From contig VLTN01000025.1 in the NCBI GenBank assembly GCA_008330645.1, positions 186,001 to 250,000 on the forward strand: DNA of 64,000 nucleotides, given 5' to 3'. Numbering within the stretch: the stretch's first letter is position 1; the number at the start of each line of letters is the position of its first letter. This stretch comes from Cafeteria roenbergensis (lineage: Eukaryota > Sar > Bigyra > Bicosoecida > Cafeteriaceae). Under the pieces are notes generated by a model. It searched no databases. It was given only the letters and a program-made list of their open reading frames with translations, and was not told where the DNA came from. Both the position numbers and the translations under genes were made by a program. This document shows positions 1-10,915 of the stretch, piece by piece.

Positions 1-300
1 GGGCCTGGGGCCCTTGGCCAGGCGGCGGTCCGCAAGACTGGTCGCACTTCTGTCAAACCTGGCAAAAAATTGTCTGTGTGCGAGTCGCTGGAAGTCTGCG
101 CCTGGCAACGCCGAGCCGGCCCGGGGCCGCACCGGCCCCCGCGGCCTAGAGAACGGCGGCACAGATCCCATGGGCGGAGGCCGGCGGCCGGGGCGCTGCT
201 TTGCTGCATGCTGCTGCTGCCAGGGCGCTGCCGCCCGCCCTCATTCCCGCAGTTGCCGTGAGCCAGCAACGGCGAGCCGCAGGTGCATCGCATCTCAGGG

Positions 301-2353
301 TCACTTGCGGACGCCTTGTTCCCTTGCCCCGACCTCGCAAGCCAGCTGGTCGCCGAAGTTGGCGCCCATGAAGCGGTGCACCACCTCGCCGCGGGGGCTG
401 ATGATGCCGTTGAACGTGTCAATGGCGAAGCACACGAACGCCGAGTCAACGAGGTCGAGGATGAGCTGCTCCATGAAGAGCAGAATCGCGTGCGCAACAG
501 ACCCGAAGAAGAGGCCGGCGAGTGGGCCGCTGATGGAAATGGGTCGCCCCTGGTCATCAGCAATCATGCCGTCCAAGTAGCTCGACGCCAGGACGGCCAA
601 GACGATGCCGAAGATGGGCGAGTAGATGCCAACCATGATGACCAGGATGGCAGGCCACAACTGGCCGAAGGTGTCCGGGTCGACCCCCGCCCACGCCACA
701 ATGCTGAACACCATGGCGAACACGAAGCCGCTCAGTCGCAGGATGCGCACAGTAATGGCGGACGTGATGTAGCCATCGAAGAACGCTTCCCGCATCACCA
801 TCATGGTGCGCTTCGCGCTGTCCCAGAAGCTGAGTCCTGTGAGGCCAGTGACGACGACGAGGAAGCGAGTGAGCTGCTCGAAGCAGCTGAGTAGCATCAG
901 GACGATGCAGCGAATGATGGCGCCGATGCACGACGTGGACCCCTGGCGTGCCATCCTGCGCAGGGCGTCGATGATTGCCAGCACCATGCCGGAGACGACG
1001 TGGGTGCCGAGCTGGACGCTGAAAGCCCACGTGGTGGCCGAGCAGACGGGACATCCCGGCTTGTCCGGATCATCCGGGGCGTAGTAGTAGAACACCCCAA
1101 ATACCGTGGAGGCAATGGCCATGCGAATGGCCTCCAGCGTCGCCGTGACCCAGAAGAGCATGACCACGGACATGACAACTGTTGCCATTGCCAGCGTCGT
1201 CAGCTGCGACACGCAGTAGTCCTCTCCGCGCTGCACGGACGTGCCGCTCGGCAGGTTCAGCACCGTGCTGGTGACATATCGACGGCCGTCGAGCAGGCTT
1301 TGGCCGCTCACTGCTCCGAACTCCACGTTGGCCGCAGCTCCGAGGGCCATGACCAGCTCAGCAACGTACACGAGCAGGACAAAGACGTTGATGGCAATGG
1401 CGGCCAGGATGAGCGACGGGAAGTCGCGGAGCGCCCGCATGGCAAGGCTGATCAGCCCGGCTGCCATGTTGATGTTTTGCCGCAGGCAGAGAAGGAATGC
1501 CAGCTGCAAGGCCGCGAGGGCAAGGTAGATGAGCCCCACCTCGAGCCCGTTGGGAATCACGGCGAGGAAGTAGGCGCCAACCGCCGCGACAAGGAACACG
1601 CTGAACAGGAGCGTGGTCCACTGCAGGCAGCGTGAGCAGTCGGGGACAGGCGCGGCGGCGGCGGCGTGGATTCAGCAACCGCGGCCACCACGGACGACAG
1701 CGCGCGATGGGGCAGCAACGCGCGACTCACCACCATGCACTTGGTGAAGCGATAGAGCAAAAAGACTGCGTGGGCCAATGGCGCGGAGGCGGCGGGGAAG
1801 AGGTTTCACTTCGCGCGTTGGCGCAGCTGGAAACGTGCTCACAACACCTACAAGTGACTGCAGGCGAGCTGCGCTCACCCCAAACCGCGGCGACGGCGAC
1901 GGCCGCAGCTCCGAGGCCGGCCAGCAGGCCGGGGTGGCTAGAAATGCCGTCCAAGGAGAGGCTTGCCGCAGCCGCCTGCAGGTCAGCTCGAGCCTGGGCG
2001 TCGCCGCGCCGGACCTCATTCACGTCGAACTGGTTCTGGGGAGACCCCGACCTGGAAACGCAAGAGTTAAAGTCTTCCGCGAGCGCCTGCGAGCCAGTGC
2101 GGCCAGCAAAGAAGAAGAAAGCTCGCATGGATGCGCAAGACGTGCGCCGGCCACGGTCCGGCAGGCGCGCCGGTGCCTGAGGCGCGGGTCCCGCCCGCCG
2201 GCCTGCCACACGCGAGCTCACCGGTGCGTCCTTGACCATTGTCAGGCTCATCGCCCCGATAGCGATGTTGGCCGCCACGGCCAGCAGGAAGAAGACCAAG
2301 CAACACTGCGAGCCAGCCAGGTCCGACAGCCAGCGCGACAGGAACACTGCCAT
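301..2353 (-). CDS. Choline transporter-like (CTL/SLC44 family) membrane protein
   Basis: Four exons in my model: 2353-2222, 2035-1879, 1765-1731 and 1620-301, giving about 547 residues. The three introns (186, 113 and 110 nt) start GTGAGC, GTGAGC and GTGAGT, end in CAG, and keep the frame. The protein has ten or eleven hydrophobic stretches: one in exon 1, one across exons 2 and 3, the rest in exon 4. The C-terminal half shows the CTL pattern: a helix with many aromatic and aliphatic residues, a cytosolic stretch ending in MMVMREAFF, paired helices around ILVIMVGIYSPIFGIVL, and a tail with FVCFAIDTFNG where the family has a Cys-Phe-x-x-Asp motif. Members of the family move choline or related substrates across plasma or organelle membranes; the substrate here is not known. 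The 35-nt exon 3 is unusually small and would be missed by simple gene finders. The start at 2353 is the first ATG before the first membrane helix. The family call is fairly safe; the 5' exons are inferred from splice signals. Confidence 0.7.
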
Positions 2354-2522
2354 CGGAAACGCCGCCCTGACCGGCAGCTCCAGAGTCGGAAGCAGCAGCT
2401 CCGCAGCGCGGCAGGGTGTACTAGGCGCATGTGCGGTGGGAACCAGCCCGTTTTGCGGACGGGCGGGCGCTGACGCCGGCGCGCGCGCGGGAGGCACGCG
2501 TCAGGCAGTTCAATCGCTCACG

Positions 2523-3884
2523 ATGTCGCGGCAAGGCCTGTGCTTGGCCTCCACACGAGGCGGGAGCGCATCCCCGTCGTACGGGTCGGAGCCTGCACGC
2601 GCACCACTGGGCATTCCGTTGGGCAGCGCTGGGTGGCTTGTCGTGAGATGGCACTCAAGTCCAAGCGAGTGCGCTGCTGTGCCGTCTCCTTGCTCTCAAC
2701 GCCCGCGCTGGCTTCCGTGGTGCAGAGGCCCAAGCGCTTCGCAGAGCAGGCTCTTCCGACCGACGACAGCCTGCCCTGCGAGCGCCGGCCAGTGTGCAGT
2801 GCTTGGGCCGCTTCCTACGCGCAGGAGGAGCTGGGCCGGCAGGGGGGGTGTCGCTCTGCAACTGCGACAGCTGCTGGCCCTCGCAGCATTCCGCAAGGCG
2901 CTTGAGTCCGAAGTCTGGATCAGCGAGGCGATGGGCCAGATCGGATTGAGAGCCTACCTGCGTGTGGTCGTCATGGACCCGCGCCCCCTGGGTGAGGCGG
3001 CGGCGTCTTGGCGTGCAACGGGAGCCAACGGCGCATGTGGTGCTGAACTCAAAGCCGACCGTAGTTTGCTCTAGACATTTGCGGCGGTCAGTTGATCGCG
3101 CCTGCTGCGCACTCCGCGAACTTTCGCGGAGCAGCCCCATGTCTGTGCGTTTTGCGCGGCGCCAGGGCGAGCCCAGCACCACCGGCCGCTGCGAGCTTGC
3201 GGCTCGGGGCGCTGTGCCTCTCAAACTGACCCAAGCAGCGACTTGCAATGCTGCCGTTTTGCCCGCTTTTTGCAGGACTTTGACCTGGCCTCCTTTCAGC
3301 CGGGCGCGCTGGCCGAGCTTGACGACTACTTGGACGGGGAGTGGGCTCTGGGTGCCTCTGTGCCGGGCGGTGAGGCCGCCACAGCCGCGCGCGCCGCCCT
3401 GGCTCGGCAGGTTGCGCCCTGCCGAATGTACGTGTTCTGCCCGCTCCCGCCCCTCAGCAACCGCAGACGACGGCCCAGAGGCCGCGCCCCTCTACAGAAC
3501 GGGGGACCCAGACGTGGACGACCTTGCCGTGCAACGTGAGCCGCATTGAGCTTCCCGGGCGGCGGGAAGGTGGCGGCAGTGCGATGAGCGTGGAGCTTGC
3601 GGCGCCGAGCCTCACCGACGAGAACGTCTATCCGCCCCGGCCGGCTCGCAGGGGCGTCCCACGCGGCTAGCGGGACCGAAGGAGGCACCGGCACCGGCGC
3701 AGGCAGTGGTTCTGGCACATGCGAAGGCAGCGAGGAGGCCGGCAGCCTCCGTGTGGGCGCCGCAGCGAGGCTGCGGTGGAGGGGAGACGCTGCTGTGGAG
3801 GGGGAGCGGCTCGCGGCGCTGGCGAGCCGCATGGGGGGGCGGGCGACCAGGGGGCCGAGCATGCCGTCTCGGCACCCGCGCTGA
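2523..3884 (+). CDS. Unassigned small multi-exon gene
   Basis: I do not recognise the product. Likely exons are 2523-2642 (40 codons from an ATG, donor GTGAGA), one starting at 2871 and ending between 2963 and 2991, 3276-3369 (donor GTGAGG), 3458-3535 (donor GTGAGC) and 3652-3884 (ends TGA). Phases agree at the first, third and fourth junctions. The second does not resolve: the strong GTGAGG at 2992 gives phase 1, while the exon at 3276 reads well only in phase 0. Coding-looking pieces are FRKALESEVWISEAMGQIGL, DFDLASFQPGALAELDDYLD, APLYRTGDPDVDDLAVQ and a basic tail ending SMPSRHPR. The product would be about 200 residues, acidic in the middle, with no signal peptide or membrane helix. It starts 170 bp from the divergent transporter gene, so the two probably share a promoter region. 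Transcript reads are needed to settle the second intron. Confidence 0.4.
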
Positions 3885-4036
3885 CACGACGAGTCTGCCG
3901 TCGGGCGGCGGGATGCCTGCGCGCGCCCGGCAGCGCGGCTGGGGGTGCCAGGGCCCGTCGAGCCGGGAGTGTCGGGCGGTTGTTGCATTCGAAGCAGTTT
4001 GTCAGAGTTTGGGCCACTGCGGCGCCGCTCACACGC

Positions 4037-5323
4037 TCAAATGCCAAACTCGCCCATGGTGCGACGGCTTGCCACCCCTGCCTGGAAGTCCGCTCCCGCC
4101 ACCATTGGGTGGTGGTGGCCTGCCGCGGAGCTCGCGTGCGCCGCGCGCCTGACGGCCTGCGACTTGCGTTGCCTCGCGGCCGAGTAGGCGGCCATGGCCT
4201 CGGCGCGCGCAGCCACCAGCCTCGCTGCCTTCCCGGCCTCGGCGGCCTCGAGGCCAGCCCCGGCGGGGCCGCCAGTGGACGACCCGCCGCGCCCCAGCGC
4301 GCGCTCGCGGCGGTGCAGACCCCCCTGCCAGCCGGCCCGACCGGCGCCCTCGTCGCCGCTGTCGGAGTCGTCGTCGCCGTGGTCGCGCTTCGTCGCCGCG
4401 CCGGTGCGCGCCGCCGCCTTGCTCTTGGCCTCCGCCGCCCTCAGCATCAGCCTCTCTGCCTCCGTCAGGGTGCGCTTGGCCGGCGCCATGCGGGCCAGCC
4501 TGCCCGTGAGCCGAATCTCGGGCGGCGCCTCGGCTCGCTCCCCAAAGGTGTGCACCCCGCGGGCTAGCACCGCCTGCTCGATCTCAATGTCCTTGGGGAC
4601 CACAGCCTGGGGCCCGTCCGAGTCGCTGTCGCTGTCGTCGTGGTCGCTTGTCGGCAGCACGGTTTTCCCGTGCAGGCCGCGGAGCAGCTGGCCGCCCAGC
4701 CCGGGCTTGCTCTCAGCCTTGCTCACCAGCTTGGCAGCGCGCTGGTTCTTCTGGTGGGCGGCTTTTCTGTTCATGTAGGAGCGACGTGACTCGCTCACCC
4801 GCCGATAGCCGCCGCCCTTCTCCCTGTTGTGAAGCATGGCCGCCTTCGCGGCCTCCCGCAGGCGGCCCTTGAACTTGCGGAGGGACTCACCCGCCTGGCG
4901 CTCCAGCTGGGGCATGAGGGTGGCCGCTGGGCGCTTCGCGGCCGCCGCCTCGGCCGGAGCGGCAGCGGCAGCAGCGCTGCTGCCGGGGCCGCCCGCCGAC
5001 CCAGCGCCCTTGCCACCGTCAGCGCGCGCCTTTGAGCCGTCCGCAGCCTTGGACGCCTTGCCACCGCCGCCGGCCGCCGCCTTTTCCTCGCGACGGCGCT
5101 TCTTGGCGCGCCTCTTGGCCCCCGGGCCGATGCCTTCGATGCCGCCCTCCGGTTGCAGGAAGCTCGGGAGGCGCTTCAGGCCGCGGTACTCGTCGTCATC
5201 GCCGCCCCTGGGCGCCAGGTCCATCGTCGACACGCGGGTCCCCCCGGCAGGCAGGGCCTTCCCCCCCGTCTTGGAGAAGGGGTCCAGCGACTTGACGCGG
5301 CGCTTGCTTGCGAGGCGGCCCAT
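4037..5323 (-). CDS. CCDC137-like basic nuclear protein
   Basis: A 428-residue reading frame from the ATG at 5323, rich in Lys, Arg and Ala. Three blocks line up with animal CCDC137 in the right order: MPQLERQAGESLRKFKGRLR near residue 136 (human: a Pro-x-Phe block followed by Gly-Glu-Ser and a helix), THTFGERAEAPPEIRLTGR near residue 258 (human KFGEVVLQPPELTARP), and a C-terminal helix with ARAEAMAAYSAARQRKSQ matching the human EERERAVQAYRALKQRQQ. CCDC137 is a small chromosome-periphery and nucleolar protein in animals; the job in this organism is inference. The frame stays open upstream to an ATG at 5848. A possible 5' exon 5848-5758 ends at GTGAGC and could join in phase just before the ATG at 5323, so 30 extra N-terminal residues, or a leader intron, are possible. 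Acidic Asp/Ser stretches and poly-Ala lie between the conserved blocks. Confidence 0.6.
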   Translation of the reverse strand: MGRLASKRRVKSLDPFSKTGGKALPAGGTRVSTMDLAPRGGDDDEYRGLKRLPSFLQPEGGIEGIGPGAKRRAKKRRREEKAAAGGGGKASKAADGSKARADGGKGAGSAGGPGSSAAAAAAPAEAAAAKRPAATLMPQLERQAGESLRKFKGRLREAAKAAMLHNREKGGGYRRVSESRRSYMNRKAAHQKNQRAAKLVSKAESKPGLGGQLLRGLHGKTVLPTSDHDDSDSDSDGPQAVVPKDIEIEQAVLARGVHTFGERAEAPPEIRLTGRLARMAPAKRTLTEAERLMLRAAEAKSKAAARTGAATKRDHGDDDSDSGDEGAGRAGWQGGLHRRERALGRGGSSTGGPAGAGLEAAEAGKAARLVAARAEAMAAYSAARQRKSQAVRRAAHASSAAGHHHPMVAGADFQAGVASRRTMGEFGI

Positions 5324-6153
5324 TGCTGCTGTGCGTGGCTTGCTGCCCCGACGTTCCGGTTCACAGGCGCTTGCGGGTCTGCGGCAGGGAGTCGGCTTCC
5401 TGCTCCGCTTCCGCCCTGGGGCCGCGTGTGGCCGCTCGGCCGCGGGCGGGGCAGCCCGGCGCGCTTGTCGCAAAGGGGCAAGGCTCTGCCGGCCCGCGAG
5501 TGGCTCTGGCAACAGCACCTGCGCGCTCGGACCGGCCCTCCGCGGCGAGTCCTCCGGCCGCCCCCCCACCCGGCGTATGATTAGAGCGGCCCGGGTCGCC
5601 TTCAAATCGCTCCGCCTCCGCCCCGCCAGCTCGTTCGTCCAACTTTTCGGTTCCGCTAGCTCTACCGCCAGCCGGCTCACTCGGCAGGCCGCCGGCAGGC
5701 TCACTCTGGCCTCCGCGTCGTCGAGGGGAGTTGCCCAGGCGCCCCATCCAAGCTCACCCGTGTCAGGTGAGCACGGGCTGCGGGGCAGGTCACGCCTGCG
5801 TCGTGGCAGCGCGAAATCCGGATTTCTCGCCACTCGCGGAATGTGCATTTCCAGCAGCGTCTCGAGCCCATGCCGGGCTGACGCTCAGCGTGGGGGGGGG
5901 GAATGGGGTTGAGAGCTGGCAGGTAGCGCATGCCATCGCGGTCCGCGCGCAACGGCCGTCTCAACGAGTCGGCGGCTTGGGGCTGGCGGTGGGGCCGCGC
6001 GTCTGCGCGTCGGCAGCCGGTGCCGCTGCCATTCTCTCCGAGGTCATCGCGCACGCGCCCTGCCCCCTCTTTCCCGCCTGACCCGGTCCGTGCTCGGCCT
6101 CTGCGCGCTCCGCAGACCCTCGCCGGAGCAAGCGGCTCCGCGTCCCAATCGTC
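5324..6153. promoter_or_regulatory. Divergent intergenic stretch between CCDC137-like and CCA transferase genes
   Basis: About 830 bp separate two genes that point away from each other, so both promoters must lie here (inference). Part of it may be a leader exon and intron of the CCDC137-like gene (5324-5848). A run of ten G residues sits at 5890-5899. I see no TATA box and no convincing other gene. Confidence 0.35.
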
Positions 6154-8382
6154 ATGGCCAGCGGCGACATCGTTGCTGAGCACGAAATTTCCCTCACCGA
6201 CCTGGAACAGCGCATCTTTGGCGTTCTGAAGCGCGTTCTGGAGCAGAACGGCCTCCGCACCGTGGTGCGCGTGGCAGGCGGCTGGGTCCGCGACAAGGTG
6301 CTGGGCAAGGAGAACCACGACATCGACCTCGCCCTTGACGACATGACTGGCTCTGCCTTCGCCGAGGCCGTGAACGCCACGCTGGCGTCCTCGGGCGAGC
6401 GCACCCACACTGTCAACGTCATCCAGGCCAACCCCGAGCAGAGCAAGCACCTTGAGACCGCGACCACGTGCGTGCTGGGCATGCAGCTCGACTTTGTGAA
6501 CCTGCGCACAGAGGAGTACGCCGCCGACTCCCGCATCCCCACGGCGCGCTTCGGGACGGCCACGGAGGACGCGCTGCGTCGCGACTTCACCATCAACGCG
6601 CTCTTCTACAACGTCAACGAGGGCACCATCGAGGACCTGACGGGCCACAGCTTCGCCGACCTGCGAGCCGGGGTGGTGCGCACCCCGCTCCCGCCCGTCA
6701 CCACGCTGCTGGACGACCCTCTGCGTGTCATGCGCGCCGTGCGCTTCGCTGCCCGCTTCGGCTTCCGGCTCGCCGGGGACCTGCGCGAGGCCCTCGAGCT
6801 GCCCGAGGTGCGCTCTGCCCTGGCCGGCAAGGTGAGCCGCGAGCGGGTGGGCGCTGAGCTCGACAACATGCTTGCCTCTGCTCGCCCCGTGGGCGCCCTG
6901 CGCATGCTCCAGGCGCGCGGCCTCATGCCCGTGGTGCTGGCGCTGCCCCGGCTTGTGAGCCGCGCCAGCGCCGAGGAGCTGGCGGCCGCACACAAGGAGG
7001 CCAAGGCGCCCGTCACGGGCAAGGCTGCCAAGAAGCGGCAGGCGGCCGCAGCAGCCGCGGCCGCGGAGGGGGCTGCTCCCTCGCCCGAGGAGGCAGCGGC
7101 CGCGGCAGCAGCCGCCGAGTGGGTCATGGCGCCCGTCGAGGCGCCGGAGCGCCCCAGTGCCGCTGTGTCTGCCGTCATCGCCAACGGCATGCTGCTCGTA
7201 GACACCGTGGACGCGGCGCTCAGCGACGGGCTCGCTGCTCCCGACGCCGCAGCGGCCATGCCTCCGGCTGCCGCACCTGGCGCCGTGCGGCCTACCAAGG
7301 TCGTTCGCCGCGACGGCATCGCAGCCGAGGACGCGGGGCGCGCCGCCAGCATCGAGGCCACGCGCGCAGAGGAGGAGGCGGCCGCCGCCGCCGCCGCCGC
7401 CGCCGAGGGGCCCGCCGCCGCCGCCGCGGCAGAGGCCCAGCAGCTCCCGGACCACGTGGGCGTGTGGCGCGGGCTGGCCGACGACAGCAAGCGCGCCCTC
7501 CTGCTGGCCGCCCTGCTCTGGCCGCTGCGCGACGCGTGGGCGCTGGGCACGGACTCCAAGGAGCGGGGAAAGGCCGTGACGGCCGTGACGGCTGTGGTGC
7601 GCTTCGGGCTCAAGCGCCGCGCCCGCGACTGCGACGACGTCAACGCCATCCACAAGGCCGTCCCTCTCTTCCTCGACGCCGCGCGCCGCTGTGTGGCGGC
7701 TGGGCTGCTGCCGGCCGAGCAGGGCGCGGCCTGGGAGCCCGCCCCCACGGAGCCAAGCGCAGCTGACTCTGCCTGGTCCAGCGCTGCTGCTCCTGCCGCA
7801 GCCGCCGCCGCCGCTGGCGCTCCTGCTGACGCCCCTGCTGCTGTTCGCTGCGAAGAGGACATTGCCCCGGACTGCGTCCGCGGGGTGGCCGACGCTGCGC
7901 CGCTCGCGGAGGCCTTTGCCGAGGCAGCAGCCAAGGCGGAGGCCGCCGATGACCCGGTGGCCTCGGCCCGCCTTGCGCTGGGCTTGGCCGTCAGCGCGGC
8001 GGGGCCGCTGAGCGACGCGGCTGCCTTCCTGGCCGGCGCGGTGGCTGCGGCGTCGCCTCTCGCCGCAGGCGCGGAGGAGCGCACCCGGGCGGAGATGCTC
8101 GCCCTGCTCCGCCCGGGCGCGCTAGCCGCCGCGGCCACGGCCACGGCCATGACCCGCCTGGTGAAGGAGCAGGGCCTGGCCGACGCATGGCAGTGGAAGG
8201 CGCTCGTGGACGGCAAGGCGCTGCGGGGCATGGGGGTGCGCCCTGGCCCGGCCATGCGCCCGCTCATGGAGGCGCAGGCCCTCTGGAGGCTAGCGCGCCC
8301 TGGGTGCTCCGCGGCCGACTGCGAGGCAGCGATTCGCAGGTGGGTGGAGGCCGAGCAGGGCGAGTCGGCAGCCTCGCGGTGA
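6154..8382 (+). CDS. CCA-adding tRNA nucleotidyltransferase
   Basis: Single exon, 742 residues. It adds or repairs the 3' CCA of tRNAs, needed before aminoacylation. The class II signature is complete: nucleotide-binding GGWVRD near residue 42, the metal-binding pair in NHDIDLALDD just after it, RRDFTINALFYNV near residue 142, and DPLRVMRAVRFAARFGF near residue 189, the helix that carries the base-selecting region in this superfamily. The first ATG is used; the residues that follow (ISLTDLEQRIFGVLKRVLE) already look like the family's N-terminal helix, and no clear mitochondrial presequence precedes them. Family members usually have 400-550 residues. The extra length comes from Ala-rich inserts at about residues 285-325 and 405-430 and a long alanine-rich C-terminal half. 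One gene often serves cytosol, nucleus and mitochondria in eukaryotes; nothing here shows which. Confidence 0.92.
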   Translation: MASGDIVAEHEISLTDLEQRIFGVLKRVLEQNGLRTVVRVAGGWVRDKVLGKENHDIDLALDDMTGSAFAEAVNATLASSGERTHTVNVIQANPEQSKHLETATTCVLGMQLDFVNLRTEEYAADSRIPTARFGTATEDALRRDFTINALFYNVNEGTIEDLTGHSFADLRAGVVRTPLPPVTTLLDDPLRVMRAVRFAARFGFRLAGDLREALELPEVRSALAGKVSRERVGAELDNMLASARPVGALRMLQARGLMPVVLALPRLVSRASAEELAAAHKEAKAPVTGKAAKKRQAAAAAAAAEGAAPSPEEAAAAAAAAEWVMAPVEAPERPSAAVSAVIANGMLLVDTVDAALSDGLAAPDAAAAMPPAAAPGAVRPTKVVRRDGIAAEDAGRAASIEATRAEEEAAAAAAAAAEGPAAAAAAEAQQLPDHVGVWRGLADDSKRALLLAALLWPLRDAWALGTDSKERGKAVTAVTAVVRFGLKRRARDCDDVNAIHKAVPLFLDAARRCVAAGLLPAEQGAAWEPAPTEPSAADSAWSSAAAPAAAAAAAGAPADAPAAVRCEEDIAPDCVRGVADAAPLAEAFAEAAAKAEAADDPVASARLALGLAVSAAGPLSDAAAFLAGAVAAASPLAAGAEERTRAEMLALLRPGALAAAATATAMTRLVKEQGLADAWQWKALVDGKALRGMGVRPGPAMRPLMEAQALWRLARPGCSAADCEAAIRRWVEAEQGESAASR

Positions 8383-8850
8383 GCTGCCGCCGGGTGCTGG
8401 AATCGGCTCGCGCCACTCGTCTGCGTGCCCGCGAGCGAGCGGGGGAATGTGCCGCGCGCGAGCAATCAACCACCAAAGGAACCCCCGTTTCGGACCCCCC
8501 TCGCGCACAGCTGCGTCGCGAAATTGGCCCGGCCACTCGAGCAGCGTCCGGACAAGTTATCTAGGAGTGTCACGGTTCAAACTCGACGGTTGCGCCGTGT
8601 GTGTGCGTGCGTTGGCAATGAACGACCCTGAGAGCGAGAGAGAGAGAGAGCGCGCGCGGCGCAGTGCGGTGCGGGGCGCGCACGGCCGGGCTGGTCGCCA
8701 CACGGAATTGGGGGGGGAAGCAAGAGCGCGGCCAACCACATGCATCGGGCAGGAGCGCGGCTACAGCGGGTCCAGCGGCGGGCCCGGAGGCCAGGTCGGC
8801 GCCCTGGGCGCCACGGCGAGGCCTCTGGCGTTGCTCGCTGTGTGTGCGGC
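8383..8850. other. Convergent intergenic stretch
   Basis: 3' flanks of the CCA transferase and of proteasome beta-2. It holds a GA-rich microsatellite (8630-8652, then a short CG run) and a run of nine G on the plus strand at about 8709-8717, which is a C run 135 bp beyond the beta-2 stop in that gene's sense. No gene seen. Confidence 0.6.
8630..8659. repeat. GA/CG dinucleotide microsatellite
   Basis: Alternating GA for about 22 bp followed by alternating CG, in the gap between two convergent genes. Confidence 0.8.
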
Positions 8851-10490
8851 TCACGCGTCCATGTCCGCGTCCTCCGGCTCCGCCGGCTCCACCACCACGT
8901 TCTTCCGGAACAGCGTCGCAACAACCTCCGTGGCGCCAGGCGCCACCGTCTTGCCGGCCACCTCTGCCACGCCGGAGCGGAAATCGCCCGCCTTGCTGGG
9001 CACCTCGTAGTTGCGGCGGTACATCACCTGCACGCCGTTGCCGACGTTCACGGGCTTGTCCGGGCCGGCGGGCACTCCCGGCGAGGCGAGCACCACAGGG
9101 GCGGCGAGGGCCTCGGCGACGCTGGAGTCCGCAGCGCCAGCCGCGGCGGCGGCGGCCGAAGAGGCAGCGCCCGCGCCCTTGGCGGCCTCGCCTGCCTGGC
9201 GGATGATGCAGATGTCGACGTTGGACCCCGACCCGAGGTCGTTGAAGATGCCTGCGCGGATGGCGCGCCTGACCAGGTCCACCGCCTCGTCCTCGTTCAT
9301 GTCGTCCTTGTACGAGCTCTCCATGACGGCCATGGCGGCGAGCGAGCCGGAGCCCATGGTCATGAAGGGGAGGGTGTCGGTGGAGCCGGCGGCCCACACC
9401 ATGTGCAGGTGCGGCCCGTGCACGTCCACGCCGCCAAGCACGAGGTAGGCGCCCACGTGGCCCTGGTACTTGAAGAGGTGGCGCTTGAGCTGCACCATGG
9501 CCGTGGCCACGCGCGTTTGGCGGCGGGTTTGCAGGCGCAGCAGCTCCAGCTGCGAGCTAGCCATGGCGGTCACCTGCTCCGTGTCAGCGGCCGTGCCGGC
9601 GCCGCAGCAGTAGATGTTAGGGGCCATGTAGTGAATCTTTTCGCAGTTCTTGTCAGCAACGGTCTGCGGCGAGTTGGGCGGCGGGGGGAGGACGTCCGAG
9701 CGGGGACGTGGACTCCAAACCGCTTGCGCGGCGCTGGCAGTCCCTTGTGCCTTCCAATCCACCGCCGACCGGACGGAAGACGGCAAGCGCAGCCCGCCCT
9801 CTACAGCTGGCTATCGCTACGCGCTCTGGGCCGTGCATGGCTTCGGCAGTCGCGCAGCAGCGAGAGCCGGGCTCACCTCGCCCTCGGTTGCCCGGGTGTC
9901 GGCGCCAAGCACGACGCCGCCCTTGTAGACCACACCGCAAATGGTGGTTCCGGTCTTGAGCGCCTTGGCAGGCGTGGTGCCAGCACTGGCAAGCATCGCG
10001 TTGCTGCGGAGGGGGGGAGGGGGGGGGGGCGGGGAACCAGTGGCGAAAGCAGCGCAGGGTCGAGCCGCGCTGGGAGCGCGCCAGCCGAGGCAGCGACGAC
10101 GGTGCTCGCGGCCCGCGAAGCAATGGCGTTCCCAGCGAGGCGACGAGGCACACGCGCCACAGCCGCGCTGGGCGGCAAAGGGGCGCGCCGCGAGCCGCTC
10201 GAGGCCGGCAGCGCCGCGAGCGCTCCGAGAGGAACCGCGCCCGAGCCCTCACCGGCGAGCCATGTCGAAGCTGAAGCCGCCAACCTCGCGGCCGAGGACT
10301 GCGTCGCACGGGGAACACACAGCGCAGGGGGGTCTCCGTTGGGGCGCGCGCCGGCTGTCGCTGCGCGGCCGCTCGGCAAGGGCGGGCAGCGGGCTTTCCG
10401 GCGCGAACCGAGAGGACTGCAGCCGACCTCACCTGCCACGTCCGGCTTCTCCGGGGCGGCATCCGGCTTGAAGCTTCGGAACTCTGCCAT
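8851..10490 (-). CDS. PSMB7: 20S proteasome subunit beta type-7 (beta-2, trypsin-like)
   Basis: Four exons: 10490-10433, 10298-10253, 10003-9877 and 9663-8851, giving 347 residues. Introns of 134, 249 and 213 nt start GTGAGG, GTGAGG and GTGAGC and end in CAG or GCAG; all phases match. The propeptide contains [18 protein letters not shown], typical of beta-2. Processing would free Thr54 in TGTTICGVV as the catalytic residue. The partner residues are present: Asp in GADTRAT and Lys in VADKNC. Also present are [46 protein letters not shown] and [14 protein letters not shown], all near-identical to animal and plant beta-2. This subunit cleaves after basic residues inside the 20S core. Odd: an Ala-rich insert of about 45 residues sits between the last strand of the catalytic fold and the C-terminal arm that wraps the neighbouring subunit in known structures, so the protein is about 70 residues longer than the human one. 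Confidence 0.95.
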
Positions 10491-10915
10491 GCGGACCTGC
10501 CCTGAGCGCAGAGGCGCGAGTGCCCCCCGTGGAGAGTCCCAGGGACCGCGTTGCCGAGCCGGCATGGCCACTCGCAAGATTTGCCCTCGACAGTGCCAGC
10601 TCTGCCGTTGGCGGCGGTGGCCGCGGCGGCCACACACACGCGCGCCACGGGCAGCGACGCGGCGACGTGGGCTGGCTGGTGGGATTCGCAAGGCGCGATG
10701 GCTTCGCGGCGGCGGCAGCGGCGTTTGTGTGTGCGAGCGGACTGCGGCGCGGTCGGGCCGCAGGCCGTGCGCGAGCGAGCACTGGCCGCGACATAGCATC
10801 GTTCCAGGGCCGCGGGGGAGGTGGGGAAGGAGGCCACACGCAAGCACGAACTGGCAGAACAAGCACGACAAGCACAGGCGCGAGGGTGGGGCCGCTTGAG
10901 GAGCGCGCCGGCAGC
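10491..10915. other. Intergenic stretch upstream of proteasome beta-2
   Basis: 425 bp between two minus-strand genes. It should hold the beta-2 promoter and the 3' end of the TPH gene. I see no motif I would defend and no gene. Confidence 0.5.
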
